A stretch of DNA of 56,494 nt. Source: Rufibacter ruber (GTDB lineage Bacteria > Bacteroidota > Bacteroidia > Cytophagales > Hymenobacteraceae). The notes beneath the pieces are model-generated. The model had not been told where the DNA came from. It worked only from the letters and a program-made list of their open reading frames with translations, and made no database searches. The translations under genes and the position numbers were made by a program. Where the stretch lies: positions 1-56,494 of the forward strand of contig NZ_LRMM01000029.1 in assembly GCF_001647275.1 (NCBI RefSeq), in the 5' to 3' direction. This document shows, in pieces, positions 16,813-26,143 of the stretch. Within the stretch, counting starts at the first letter, position 1, and every line of letters begins with the position of its first letter.

Positions 16813-17826
16813 ATGAAGAAGTTAGTTGTTTTGGGATTGGCTGGATTGCTTAGCATTCCAATGGTAGGTACGGCGCAAAAACGTACTACAAAGAAAGCTA
16901 CCACAACGCAGTCAAAAACCCAGTCTAATGCTGCGGCCCAAGCGGCGCAAGAGAAGGCTCGTCAGGAGGAGTTGGCACGTCAGCAAGAAGCTCAGAAGCA
17001 ATCTGAGCAGGCGCAGCTCCTGATGACTACTTCTGCGGCGGCGAACCCTTCTGCCCGTCCTATTTCTCCTTCAGACGTCATGTTTAAGAAGACGGTATGG
17101 CGTGCCATTGACTTGAGAGAGAAGCAGAACAAACCCATGTTCTCTAACGGCAAACAGATTTCTAAATTAATTGTAGATGCTGTTAAACGTGGAGAGCTGC
17201 AGGCTTACCGTTCAGATACACTGGTGACTCCCATTTCTGCTCAGGAATTTCTGGCCAACATGACGCCTGCTGAATCTGGAGGGGGATTAACTGAGGCTGA
17301 AAAGGCTGCTGGTTTTGATGCACCTGCCGCTGATGACGGGTGGGGAGCTCCAGCTCCTAAGAAGGGTGGTAAATCAACAGCCGCTGCAGCACCAGCTCCT
17401 GTTGTTTCAAATGAGCTTCTTCCTAATGAGCTGTACAAGATGGAGCTGAAAGAAGACGTTGTGTTTGATAAAAAACGCTCACGTCTGTACCATGATATTC
17501 AAGCTTTAACGCTTATCATGCCTGCAAAGTACAACAGCTTAGGTTTTGAGAAACCTATTGCCTCTTTCAAGTTCAGTGACCTGGTGAGAGTGTTCAGAGC
17601 ACACCCTGAAGAAGCGGTATGGTTCAATGAACAAAATAATTCGCAGCATAAGAACCTGGCAGATGCTTTTGATCTATGGTTGTTCAGCTCTTATATCACT
17701 AAAGTTTCTAACGTAAATGATGCTCGCTTAGATGAGGTATACGGAACTGGCAAAAAAGGTCTCCTAGCTGCTCAGCAAGCAATGGAAGAAATGATTGAGT
17801 GGGAATATAGCCTGTGGAGCTACTAA
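16813..17826 (+). CDS. gldN: GldN, T9SS ring protein
   Basis: 337 residues with a signal peptide (MKKLVVLGLAGLLSIPMVG, cleavage near TAQ) and no lipobox. An Ala/Gln/Lys-rich stretch (about 25-75) precedes the GldN domain: SDVMFKKTVWRAIDLREKQN, then IYQ-type alpha/beta segments and LFSSYITKVSNVNDARLDEVYGTGK near the end. GldN binds GldK in the periplasmic ring. A low-complexity Gly/Ala/Pro insertion lies at about 155-200. It is the last gene of the block and is followed by a strong terminator. Confidence 0.95.
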   Translation: MKKLVVLGLAGLLSIPMVGTAQKRTTKKATTTQSKTQSNAAAQAAQEKARQEELARQQEAQKQSEQAQLLMTTSAAANPSARPISPSDVMFKKTVWRAIDLREKQNKPMFSNGKQISKLIVDAVKRGELQAYRSDTLVTPISAQEFLANMTPAESGGGLTEAEKAAGFDAPAADDGWGAPAPKKGGKSTAAAAPAPVVSNELLPNELYKMELKEDVVFDKKRSRLYHDIQALTLIMPAKYNSLGFEKPIASFKFSDLVRVFRAHPEEAVWFNEQNNSQHKNLADAFDLWLFSSYITKVSNVNDARLDEVYGTGKKGLLAAQQAMEEMIEWEYSLWSY

Positions 17827-17840
17827 CCTGTTAGCATGTT

Positions 17841-17883
17841 ATAAAATAAGAAAGGAGGCCTAACGCCTCCTTTCTTATTTTAT
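17841..17883 (+). terminator. Strong intrinsic terminator of the gld operon
   Basis: A perfect 19-bp stem: 17841-17859 pairs with 17865-17883 around a 5-base loop CTAAC, with a GGAGGC/GCCTCC core and an A/T-rich base that supplies TTTCTTATTTTAT on the 3' side. It works on both strands by symmetry. Confidence 0.88.
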
Positions 17884-19030
17884 AAATCTCCCATTTTGCT
17901 GGCTACATCGGCTACTAGGTTCAAAAAAAAGAACCCGCGCTCCCTACTTTACAATTGACCAAGCAGATGACTTCCGGGAATACATGAATACCGCTGCGGC
18001 ACTATTGCTCTACAAGTGCCGCAGGTTGTAAAACCCGCAAACCCAAGTTCGGGCGAACAGCCGCAGCAAATGTAAAGTCCTTTCTCTCTGATAGAGGTAT
18101 AATATGGAATGGGTGGGGCATAGGAAATATTATTGTACCTCAGCCATGCGTGCACCGGCAGGTAAATACCCGTCTTTATGAGCTTCTCCCGCTACCTTAA
18201 TACTCGTTTGGGTGCCTCTTAAGTGAGATTTCCCCTTTGCCCCCTTCCATGGGAAAGGTAGCGTTAGTAGCACGGAAGTAACTTCCGCGCCATAGAGGGC
18301 AAAAGAGATGCGGGGCAGCCGACTTATGGTAGTTGCAAACTGTTGCCATGATAGATACAGTTTAAATATCTTTAACCTGTATCTTCTTTTACCACTCCTG
18401 CTGTTGCTACTCCCTATTAATCCTCACTTCTGTCAGAAGCTATCTCATAATTAGGAAGCTTGAAACATCTGTTCTGTTTTTGGCCTGTTTTCAGGAAAAC
18501 AGGCCAAAACAGAGGTCACCCTACCCGTGCAAAACCTAGCACTTTAATCAGACATGTATGGGACAGATTCTACTTATTTCTGCTGCTGGCACCTCTGTTA
18601 ATTAGCACTTCTGTCTCTGGCTGATTGCGCAGCACGGGCTCGCCACAGGCCAGCGGAACAGCAGCGGTTACCTGCAGAGACAGACAAAAGAAGAGGAGCT
18701 GATCAGAAGAGGAACCCAAACTGATTCTGGCGGTGGTGAGCGCCTCTGTTACTACGGTGCCGAAGGCGTAGTTTTAACAGCAGTGTGAGCGCCAGGACGG
18801 GGCCCCTCGGCCGTGAGCGCTTACCGGTAAAGAAGAAACAACACAGCTATTAAACCACCGCGTCAAACGACAAAGCCAGGGGAAACAGCAGACTATTCAC
18901 CGCCAAAAGTGGACTACACATACTTGCCGCTCTTCTTACCATAAGAGCCCCAAACCACACATTTTAACAACAGGAGCAACTTCTAAAAGAGCAGCAGAAT
19001 CTACACATCAGCAGAAACTACATTTAAAGC
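17884..19030. other. 1.15-kb stretch without a recognisable gene
   Basis: All six frames are broken into short frames with no domain I recognise. Visible structures are hairpins GGTTC-A8-GAACC (near 17919-17937), GCGGCAC/GTGCCGC (about 17994-18020) and GTTCGGGCGAAC (near 18044), a family palindrome at 18473-18513, and GTGAGCGC three times (18736, 18785, 18813). No tRNA, tmRNA, SRP or RNase P signature was found. It may be decayed sequence or hold an unrecognised RNA. Confidence 0.5.
18473..18513. repeat. Dispersed palindrome copy 9
   Basis: tctgtttttggcctgtttt pairs with a right arm aaaacaggccaaaacaga around TCAGG. It is inside the gene-free stretch rather than beside a stop codon. Confidence 0.8.
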
Positions 19031-19074
19031 TTCTGTTTTAGGGCTGTTTTCTGAAAAACAGCCCTAAAACAGAA
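19031..19074. repeat. Dispersed palindrome copy 10
   Basis: ttctgttttagggctgtttt pairs almost perfectly with a right arm ending in gccctaaaacagaa around CTGA. It lies 17 bases beyond the stop of uvrC and is placed to terminate the leftward sprE-PBP-uvrC transcript. Confidence 0.85.
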
Positions 19075-19091
19075 GAACGAAAAAAATACGT

Positions 19092-20894
19092 TTATTTGCT
19101 TTGGCTGAAATAGTTGCGTAAGATCTGGGCTTTGCTCTTCCCTACTTCCACCTCTAACTCTTCTTGCGAAAGACTTGCTATTTTCTTTACAGATTTAAAT
19201 TTACTTAAGAGCTTTTCTGCCGTAGCGGGCCCCAGGCCTTTAATTTGGGTAAGTTCAGTCTGCAAAGTACCGGCGTCACGTCTTGAGCGGTGGAATGTAA
19301 TGGCAAAACGGTGCGCTTCATTACGTAGCCGTTGAATCAGTTTTAAAGATTCAGACTTCTTGTCAATGTAGAGAGGGAAGGAATCACCGGGATAAAAGAT
19401 TTCCTCCAGCCTTTTGGCAATACCCACTATGGCTACCTGCCCATAGATGCCCAGGTCTTTCAGGGCTTTCACGGCCATGCCCAGTTGTCCTTTTCCACCA
19501 TCAATGATGACAAGCTGGGGCAGAGAAGCCCCTTCTTCCAAAAGCCGACGGTACCGGCGGGTGACCACCTCATACATTGAGGCAAAGTCATCTGGCCCAA
19601 CTACCGTTTTGATGTGGAAGTGACGGTAATCCTTTTTAGAGGGCTTGGCGTTCCTGAAGCATACCATAGAGGCCACCGGGTTATCTCCCTGAAAGTTGGA
19701 GTTGTCAAAGCACTCAATATGCTTAGGAAGCTCTGTGAGGCGAAGGTCCCGTTTCATGGTCTCCATGATGCGCACCTCACTGCTGTCTTTACTCTTGTCT
19801 TGCATGCTTTCGCGCTCTTTGCGCAAGTACAAGGCATTTTTAAGCGAGAGGTTCAGCAGTTTGCGCTTATCGCCTATCTGGGGTACCGTAATGGTGATGC
19901 TATCAAGCGGCAACTGCAGGTCATCTATGTTTACCAGTATCTCCTTGGCTGTACTCTCATAGTCTGCGCGCAGCTGCATAATCATAGATGCCAGAATATC
20001 CTGATCTGTTTCTTCCAGTTTTTTCTGCAGCTCCAGCGACTGGGTAGATATAATAGAGCCGTTCATCACCTTCAGGTAATTGAGAAATGCGCATTTCTCA
20101 TTTGAAGTAATGGTGAAGACATCAATGTTGGTAAGGGTATTGCTGACTACAGTAGACTTAGATTGGAAATCATCCAACAGGTCAAGTTTCTGCTTATACT
20201 GGTGCGCCAGTTCATACTGGTACTCTGCCGCAGCTGCAGACATCTTCTCTTTGAAGTAATTCTTGGCTACGGCCATATTACCAGAGAGAATGTTCTTGAT
20301 CTGCTGTATGTGCTGGTTGTATTCTTCCTCCTCATACAATCCTTCACAGGGGCCTTTGCAGTTGCCAATGTGGTACTCCAGGCAAACCTTGAATTTACCA
20401 CTCTGAATATTGACAGGGCTCAGGTTGTAGCTGCAGGTACGTAAGGGGTACAGGGACCTGATCAGTTCCAGCACCACGTACATACTGGTCACACTAGGGT
20501 AGGGGCCAAAATAACGGGAGCCGTCATTGATCTTGTTGCGCGTGCTCAGAACGCGGGGAAAGCGCTCATTGGTAATACACAGGTACGGGTATGTCTTACC
20601 ATCCTTCAGCAGAATATTGTATTTGGGCTGATGCTGCTTGATAAGGTTGTTCTCCAGGAGGAAAGCATCTGCCTCACTGTCTACAATGGTAAACTCTACC
20701 CGTTTGATCTGGGAGATGAGCTTGAGCGTCTTCTTGTTGTGCTGGTTAGAACGGTTGAAGTAGCTGCTCACCCGTTTTCTGATGTCAACGGCTTTACCCA
20801 CATAGATAATGCCTTTGTCATCATAGAACTTGTAGATACCCGGCCGGTGCGGCAAGTGTTTTAACTGCTCCTTCAGTGTTTCCTCAACAGCCAT
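19092..20894 (-). CDS. uvrC: Excinuclease ABC subunit C
   Basis: A 600-residue UvrC, the dual-incision nuclease of nucleotide excision repair. The GIY-YIG domain is at about 14-95 (GIYKFYDDKGIIYVGKA). Cysteines C154, C171, C179 and C183 match the iron-sulfur cluster positions reported for UvrC. A UVR helix pair is at about 200-240. The RNase H-like 5' nuclease has CFDNSN (D397), VGPDDFASMYE (about 432-442), IIDGGKGQ (D465) and RNEAHRFA. Helix-hairpin-helix motifs end the protein (IKGLGPATAEKLL). It starts 15 bases after the penicillin-binding protein and is last in that operon. Confidence 0.97.
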   Translation of the reverse strand: MAVEETLKEQLKHLPHRPGIYKFYDDKGIIYVGKAVDIRKRVSSYFNRSNQHNKKTLKLISQIKRVEFTIVDSEADAFLLENNLIKQHQPKYNILLKDGKTYPYLCITNERFPRVLSTRNKINDGSRYFGPYPSVTSMYVVLELIRSLYPLRTCSYNLSPVNIQSGKFKVCLEYHIGNCKGPCEGLYEEEEYNQHIQQIKNILSGNMAVAKNYFKEKMSAAAAEYQYELAHQYKQKLDLLDDFQSKSTVVSNTLTNIDVFTITSNEKCAFLNYLKVMNGSIISTQSLELQKKLEETDQDILASMIMQLRADYESTAKEILVNIDDLQLPLDSITITVPQIGDKRKLLNLSLKNALYLRKERESMQDKSKDSSEVRIMETMKRDLRLTELPKHIECFDNSNFQGDNPVASMVCFRNAKPSKKDYRHFHIKTVVGPDDFASMYEVVTRRYRRLLEEGASLPQLVIIDGGKGQLGMAVKALKDLGIYGQVAIVGIAKRLEEIFYPGDSFPLYIDKKSESLKLIQRLRNEAHRFAITFHRSRRDAGTLQTELTQIKGLGPATAEKLLSKFKSVKKIASLSQEELEVEVGKSKAQILRNYFSQSK

Positions 20895-20909
20895 ATGCTT
20901 CTGCTTCCC

Positions 20910-23204
20910 TTAAAATTTCTGCTCGTCAACGTTTTCTGGCAACGTTAAGATTTGCTCTTGTTGTACGGAATCAGCGGGGGCAGGGCCATTGTTATAGGTA
21001 TTGCAGTTGATTTCTACTGAAAGCGAGGCTGGTTTAGGGAAGGGTGCCTTAGAGACATTCAGGTTTTTATCTGCATACACTTTCTGCATGAAATACGCAT
21101 AAATAGGCAACGCTAATTTATTACCCTGGCCATAGGCCGCACTCCGGAAGTGGATACTGCGGTCTTCACCGCCTACCCAAACCCCGGCTGCTAAATCTGG
21201 GGTAATCCCCATAAACCAGGCATCTGATTGGTTAGACGTGGTTCCGGTTTTAGCCCCAATCTCATTTTTCAAACCATACCTGTGGCGCAAACCGTAATAG
21301 GAGGTACCACCCCGTATGTCAGCCCCCGCTTGCAGCATGTGTACCATGAGGTAGGCGGTCTCCTCATTTAAAGCCTCTACGGTTTTAGGGGCAAATTCCT
21401 GTAACACGTTGCCGTTCTTATCTTCAATGCGAAGCAGGTACTGTGGCTCTGTCCAGACACCTTTGTTCACAAAGGTACCGTAGGCACCCACCATGTCATA
21501 AAGAGTCACATCATCAGAGCCCAGCGCCAAAGAGGCGTATGGGTTCAGCTTAGTAGTAATACCGAGGCGCTTGGCGGTGCTCACCACTTCCTCAGGCCCC
21601 AGTTTCTTCATTAAGAACGCGGTAATGGAGTTCACAGAAAAGGCCAGTGCCTGACGCAAAGTAAGTTTTTTGCCAGAATATGTTCCTTCGCTGTTTTTGG
21701 GAGTCCAGGGAACGCCGTCTTCATTAATGATGGTGACAGGGGCATCTACCACTTCATAGCAAGGTGAATAGCCCTTTTCAATGGCAGTGGTGTAGACAAA
21801 TGGTTTGAACGTAGAACCGGGCTGGCGCGCGCCTTGTTTCACGTGGTCATATTTGAAGTACTTGTAATTAGTCCCCCCAACCCAGGCCTTAATGTGACCG
21901 GTCAAGGGGTCCATTGCCATAAAGCCCGCCTGCAGGTAATGTTTGTAATAGCGCAATGAATCCATAGGGCTCATGAGCGTGTCACGCTCACCACTCCAGG
22001 AAAAGACCTTCATGGGCACTTTCTCATTCAGGTAGAACTTGATAGAATCTTCATTTCCGTCATACTGTTCTACCAGGCTCTTATAGCGGGCGGTGCGTTT
22101 AATCTGATCCTGAAGGAAGCCTTTAATTTCGCGGCCGTTCTCATCAATCCAGGGGCTTTTGCCTTTAAACTGCCGGAAGAATTCTTTCTGCATCACTTTC
22201 ATGTGCTGCTCTACCGCCGCCTCTGCGTGCTGCTGCATGCGGGCATTGATGGTGGTGTAAATCTTGAGCCCGTCAGAATACAGGTCATAGCCGTTCTCCT
22301 TGGCCCACTTTACCAGGAACTTGCCCATCTCTGTCCTGAAATAGGGGGCTAAGCCTTTGTTCTGGTTTTCAACATTCAGGTTAAGGGCAATAGGTTTGGC
22401 TGTGGCTGCCGTATAGGTGGGCTCGTCAATGAAATTATATTTGTGCATCTGGTCCAGAACCGTATTGCGGCGGCTCAGGGACCGTTCTGGGCGGGAAACT
22501 GGGCTATAGTAGGAGGGGCCTTTTAATACTCCCACCAAGGTGGCGGCCTCTTCCACGGTTAAATCTTCCGGGCTCTTATTGAAGAAGGTTCTGGCGGCTA
22601 CTTTTATCCCAAATGCGTTGCTGCCAAAATCTACGGTGTTCAGGTACATGAGCAGGATCTCCCGCTTGGTATAAGACCGCTCCAGCTTAATAGACATGAT
22701 CCATTCTTTGGTCTTGATGATCAGCATGCGCAGACCTGGCACCCCGCTGAGCAAACCATCATTCAGGTCTTCACGGGTCCGGAAGAGGTTGCGGGCCAAT
22801 TGCTGGGTGAGGGTACTGGAGCCACGGTCCTGCTTGCCCGTGAGCTGATAGTAGGGTACCGCCAGGGTGCCCTTAAAGTCTATGCCGGAGTGTTCCTCAA
22901 ACCGGATGTCTTCTGTGGCAATGAGGGCGTCAACCAGGTGTTTGGGCAATTGCTCATAAGTAACAGGGCTACGGTTCTCCCGGAAGTATTTGCCCAGCAG
23001 CTGGCCGTCTTCTGAATACACCTCAGAGGCTAGCTCACTTTTAGGGTTCTCCAGTGTTTTCAAGTCTGGCAGGTCGCCAAAAAGGTTCAGGAAGTTAATG
23101 CTGACGGCAAAAATGTACAGCAGGAAGAACACAAACCCTCCGGCAAAGAGGATCCAAAGCCCCGAAATGATCTTCCGGTACTTATTTGAAGGCGATGATG
23201 ACAT
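20910..23204 (-). CDS. Class A penicillin-binding protein (PBP1A-type)
   Basis: 764 residues from ATG 23204, which is one base after the sprE stop; a longer reading to 23225 would need a TTG start inside sprE. A cytoplasmic N-terminus and one membrane helix (about 12-38) precede the GT51 glycosyltransferase domain, with catalytic E98 in EDIRFEEHSG and GSSTLTQQLARN at 128-139. The transpeptidase domain has S464 (STFK), SVN at 523-525 and KTGT at 652-655. All catalytic motifs are intact, so it should both polymerise and cross-link peptidoglycan. Its close coupling to sprE suggests coordination of wall growth with T9SS or gliding complexes (inference). Confidence 0.95.
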   Translation of the reverse strand: MSSSPSNKYRKIISGLWILFAGGFVFFLLYIFAVSINFLNLFGDLPDLKTLENPKSELASEVYSEDGQLLGKYFRENRSPVTYEQLPKHLVDALIATEDIRFEEHSGIDFKGTLAVPYYQLTGKQDRGSSTLTQQLARNLFRTREDLNDGLLSGVPGLRMLIIKTKEWIMSIKLERSYTKREILLMYLNTVDFGSNAFGIKVAARTFFNKSPEDLTVEEAATLVGVLKGPSYYSPVSRPERSLSRRNTVLDQMHKYNFIDEPTYTAATAKPIALNLNVENQNKGLAPYFRTEMGKFLVKWAKENGYDLYSDGLKIYTTINARMQQHAEAAVEQHMKVMQKEFFRQFKGKSPWIDENGREIKGFLQDQIKRTARYKSLVEQYDGNEDSIKFYLNEKVPMKVFSWSGERDTLMSPMDSLRYYKHYLQAGFMAMDPLTGHIKAWVGGTNYKYFKYDHVKQGARQPGSTFKPFVYTTAIEKGYSPCYEVVDAPVTIINEDGVPWTPKNSEGTYSGKKLTLRQALAFSVNSITAFLMKKLGPEEVVSTAKRLGITTKLNPYASLALGSDDVTLYDMVGAYGTFVNKGVWTEPQYLLRIEDKNGNVLQEFAPKTVEALNEETAYLMVHMLQAGADIRGGTSYYGLRHRYGLKNEIGAKTGTTSNQSDAWFMGITPDLAAGVWVGGEDRSIHFRSAAYGQGNKLALPIYAYFMQKVYADKNLNVSKAPFPKPASLSVEINCNTYNNGPAPADSVQQEQILTLPENVDEQKF

Positions 23205-23205
23205 C

Positions 23206-25788
23206 TTATTGGTAATTTTTTTCAAAGAAGGCTACATACTGCTCAATATCCCGCAATTGCTGAAGCGCCGCGAGGTTGGCATCTGAGATAACAAAGGTAG
23301 CAAATTTCGGGCCTTTTATAGAAGCAAGCGGGGAGCTGCGGGCCGTTTGTAATTTAGCGTACTGCTGACTGCCTTTAAAATCTGGGAAGGGGGTTATCAC
23401 AAGCAAGACCGTACCCTCATTAAAGGGCAGCGTAGTTATTGTAAGGTTCTTACGAGGGTGAAACCTGCTGTTGTACTGTTCAAACCCTTTGATGAGCTGA
23501 CTCAGGGCAAGGGTATCTGCTGAATGGGCTACTACAAACGAGTGCCGAGCGGTGAGATCAGCTTTGTATTGGGGCAGAACGGCCACTGGTGCGGCAGGGG
23601 CCGCGGGTTCTGGAGCCTTTGCCAGTTCGCCGCTCTCATAGCGCTGGTGCAGGGTTAGAAACTCTTTGGCTTTAGGCAGAAGCTTGCTCTCTGGGTATTG
23701 TTGGATAAACTGCTCCAGACCAGCCTTGAACGTGTCTGCGGGTTGGGTGCGGCCCACTATCATTGTTCGCAGAAAGGCTACCTGGTCCGGAATGTCGTTT
23801 CCGGGGTATTTTTCTGAAAGTTGGTCTAAAACAGCATTGGCCGGGGCATACGCCTCTGTGTTATACAGCACAAACGCAGAGTCATAAAGGGCATGGGCGG
23901 CCGCATTCTCTGCAGAATAGGTGCGCAGGAAGTCAGGCTGATCAATGAGCTTGGTATACTTAGACGTAGGAAAACGCTCCCGCAGCGCGGCGGCATATTT
24001 CTGGGCAGCCTCTGTTTGTTGCAGGGCATTGGCCATCACGTACAGGCTGTAATACACCTCTGAGGCATGTGACGAAGCGGGAAAACGGCGCAGCAGGGTT
24101 TCAAAAGTGCTAATAGCCTCTTCAGGCTCCCTGAGCCGCTGCTGGTAAATATTGCCCAGTGTGAAATAGGCTTCTTCCAGACGGGTGTTAGACGCCTGCT
24201 GCTGTGCCGGGGTAAGCGGAATCGCCGCTAGGTACTCAGCCTGTTTTTGAGCATTTGCTTCGGCCAGGGCCACACTGTCAACTCCGGCTACGGTCTGTAC
24301 GCCAGCTGTCAACCCTATGCTGCCAGAGAGGGCGGCCATGCGGCGCCAGTTGTCCTGGAGTGGCCGTTCACCCCAGGTGCGGAGGAAATCGTTGCGGGCG
24401 TTGGCTATGACTACCGGGTTGTCATAGTACCAGGTGCCGCCTTGCGTGCCAAAGCCGGCGGCAGGTCCTCTGGAGGCGGCGGTGCCGGTGGCGCCAGGGG
24501 CTGCGGCGGCCTGAGCGGCCAGGCGCTGCGCTTCCTGCTCATTGGCAATCTGCTGGGCTACACGCTGCGCCCGCTCCTCTGTTCCTAAACGTGCCAGGGC
24601 CTGCAGACTGTCTTCGGTTCTGATGATGTCCAGTTGCTGCACAAAAGCCGTTAAGACGGTTTTCCGGTCAGTTAATTCTTCATAGCCCAGAGCGGTAGAG
24701 GGCAATAGCTGAAGGGTGCTGTCATAGTATGCCTGCGCCAACTTGTATTGCTCCAGATGCTCATAATGAATCTGGGCCGTGAGCAGGTAAGAATACGCCT
24801 TCTGGTTTCTGTTGGTGGTAGAGGCGGCGGTAGACTGCTTGAGATAGCCTAACGCGTCCTGGTACTCGTTCTGGCGCAGCTGAAGCTTTGCCAGGTCATA
24901 GTAGATTTTATCCAGGTACTCTTTGTTTTTTTCGTCTTTGGCCAGTTTGAACAGGAAAGACTCAATTTCTTCTTTGGCTTTGGCGTCTTTCAGCTCTGTG
25001 ACCTGCGCCAGGTTCAGCTGCGCGTAGAAGCCCAGCTCATAGGGCGGGTTCTTTTTAAGGATGCGGGCATAGTGCGGGTACGCCTTGTCATCCTGGTTGG
25101 TGGCCTGGTACAGCTGCCCCAGTATGAACCTGATTCTGGACTCCTGGTCTTTCGCCTTCGCAAACGGGACGGCCCTTTCCAGGTTTTCAATCACCACCGG
25201 CAGGGTATTCTGCTCACTGGCAAGTTGCGCCCTGGTCAGCAGAAGCGCCAGGCCATTCTCCTCATTCATGCGTTCCTTTCTGAACAGTTCAGAGACCGAG
25301 ATGGCCGCATCATAGTCTTTCTGCCGCAGGTAGGTGCGCATCAGCCAGACCAGGGCCTCATGCCTGGCATGGCGGTCTTTACCGGTGGTCTGCACAAACC
25401 GGAACGCTTTAATGGCTTCTATTTCTTCGCCCTGATAGTAACGGGCTTTGCCAATAAGCACGTAGCAGTCATCTACCCATTTAGATTTAGGGTGGCGGGC
25501 AATAGGAAAGGACGCGCGTTTGATAACTTCCTCAAGGTCTGGCTGCAGCGTTTTCAGGACCGTGGTGTCCAGCGGCGGAAGAATGTCTAGAATGCGGTTG
25601 TAGTCATTCACGTGGGCCGCCTCTATTTTGGCCTCTACTTCCTTCATTTTCTCCCGCGCCAGAAAGTACCCGTTGTACCGGGCATTGAGGTTATGGAACC
25701 GCCGCCCCAAAAAGCCGGTGCTGTCAGGGGAACAGCCAGCCAGAAGGGGAACTAAGAAAATAAAAAGAAGAAAACGTGTCTGCTTCAA
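23206..25788 (-). CDS. SprE/PorW-like T9SS lipoprotein with TPR repeats
   Basis: About 860 residues. No ATG exists near the N-terminus. I choose the TTG at 25788 because MKQTRFLLFIFLVPLLAGC is an ideal lipoprotein signal peptide; another TTG at 25830 would add 14 residues. After the lipid-modified cysteine comes RRFHNLNARYNGYFLAREK, a segment typical of SprE/PorW. Tetratricopeptide-like helical repeats span most of the protein, with an Ala/Gln-rich interruption at about 420-470. The family is needed for T9SS function and gliding and is thought to link GldK/GldN or PorP-type barrels to the rest. It heads the leftward operon with the PBP and uvrC. Confidence 0.86.
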   Translation of the reverse strand: MKQTRFLLFIFLVPLLAGCSPDSTGFLGRRFHNLNARYNGYFLAREKMKEVEAKIEAAHVNDYNRILDILPPLDTTVLKTLQPDLEEVIKRASFPIARHPKSKWVDDCYVLIGKARYYQGEEIEAIKAFRFVQTTGKDRHARHEALVWLMRTYLRQKDYDAAISVSELFRKERMNEENGLALLLTRAQLASEQNTLPVVIENLERAVPFAKAKDQESRIRFILGQLYQATNQDDKAYPHYARILKKNPPYELGFYAQLNLAQVTELKDAKAKEEIESFLFKLAKDEKNKEYLDKIYYDLAKLQLRQNEYQDALGYLKQSTAASTTNRNQKAYSYLLTAQIHYEHLEQYKLAQAYYDSTLQLLPSTALGYEELTDRKTVLTAFVQQLDIIRTEDSLQALARLGTEERAQRVAQQIANEQEAQRLAAQAAAAPGATGTAASRGPAAGFGTQGGTWYYDNPVVIANARNDFLRTWGERPLQDNWRRMAALSGSIGLTAGVQTVAGVDSVALAEANAQKQAEYLAAIPLTPAQQQASNTRLEEAYFTLGNIYQQRLREPEEAISTFETLLRRFPASSHASEVYYSLYVMANALQQTEAAQKYAAALRERFPTSKYTKLIDQPDFLRTYSAENAAAHALYDSAFVLYNTEAYAPANAVLDQLSEKYPGNDIPDQVAFLRTMIVGRTQPADTFKAGLEQFIQQYPESKLLPKAKEFLTLHQRYESGELAKAPEPAAPAAPVAVLPQYKADLTARHSFVVAHSADTLALSQLIKGFEQYNSRFHPRKNLTITTLPFNEGTVLLVITPFPDFKGSQQYAKLQTARSSPLASIKGPKFATFVISDANLAALQQLRDIEQYVAFFEKNYQ

Positions 25789-25915
25789 CGTAAAAGGAAT
25801 ATGGATCAACAGTAGAACTGTACGCTGCAAGATTTATTTTAAAGAACACCTTCTATTTCAGCCTGTAGCACAACGCTTTACCCTGCTCTGCCCGTACTGT
25901 AAAAGACATAAGAAG

Positions 25916-25923
25916 CAAATTTA
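25916..25923 (-). promoter_or_regulatory. Possible -7 element of the sprE operon
   Basis: On the minus strand this reads TAAATTTG, an exact match to TAnnTTTG. No TTG is present at the right distance upstream. The leader to the TTG start at 25788 would be about 120 bases. Confidence 0.38.
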
Positions 25924-26005
25924 CAATTTTTTAGGCTCTTGCTACCATACGTAAATAGCTGCGCTGCAGATAAAGTAAGGTAGGCCAACTCCTGTAAAAA
26001 AAAAG

Positions 26006-26045
26006 CTGTTTCTGGCCTGTTTTCTGAAAAACAGGCCAGAAACAG
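26006..26045. repeat. Dispersed palindrome copy 11
   Basis: ctgtttctggcctgtttt pairs fully with its right arm aaacaggccagaaacag around CTGA. The outer position is TCTGG/CCAGA here against TTAGG/CCTAA at 19031, a compensated change. Confidence 0.85.
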
Positions 26046-26100
26046 AAAATATAATGACGCATTAAAGAAGTGGCTTACACGCTTATGCCCGCAGCTTGGT

Positions 26101-26139
26101 GCGTTTTCGGCCTGTTTTGGCCAAAACAGGCGAAAACAG
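26101..26139. repeat. Dispersed palindrome copy 12 (GGCC-centred)
   Basis: gcgttttcggcctgttttgg is followed by ccaaaacaggcgaaaaca. The centre is ttttggccaaaa, like the copy at 3200. It ends five bases before the -33 element of the atp promoter, so it lies just upstream of a promoter rather than at a gene end. Confidence 0.8.
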
Positions 26140-26143
26140 AAAA

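Noticed and set aside
17918-17940. GGTTC...GAACC hairpin considered as part of a tRNA
   Set aside because: No acceptor stem, anticodon arm or TPsiC consensus around it; the loop is only A residues.
17949-18155. 68-residue minus-strand frame in the gldN-uvrC gap
   Set aside because: No domain, no promoter match, and composition typical of chance; it crosses two hairpins.
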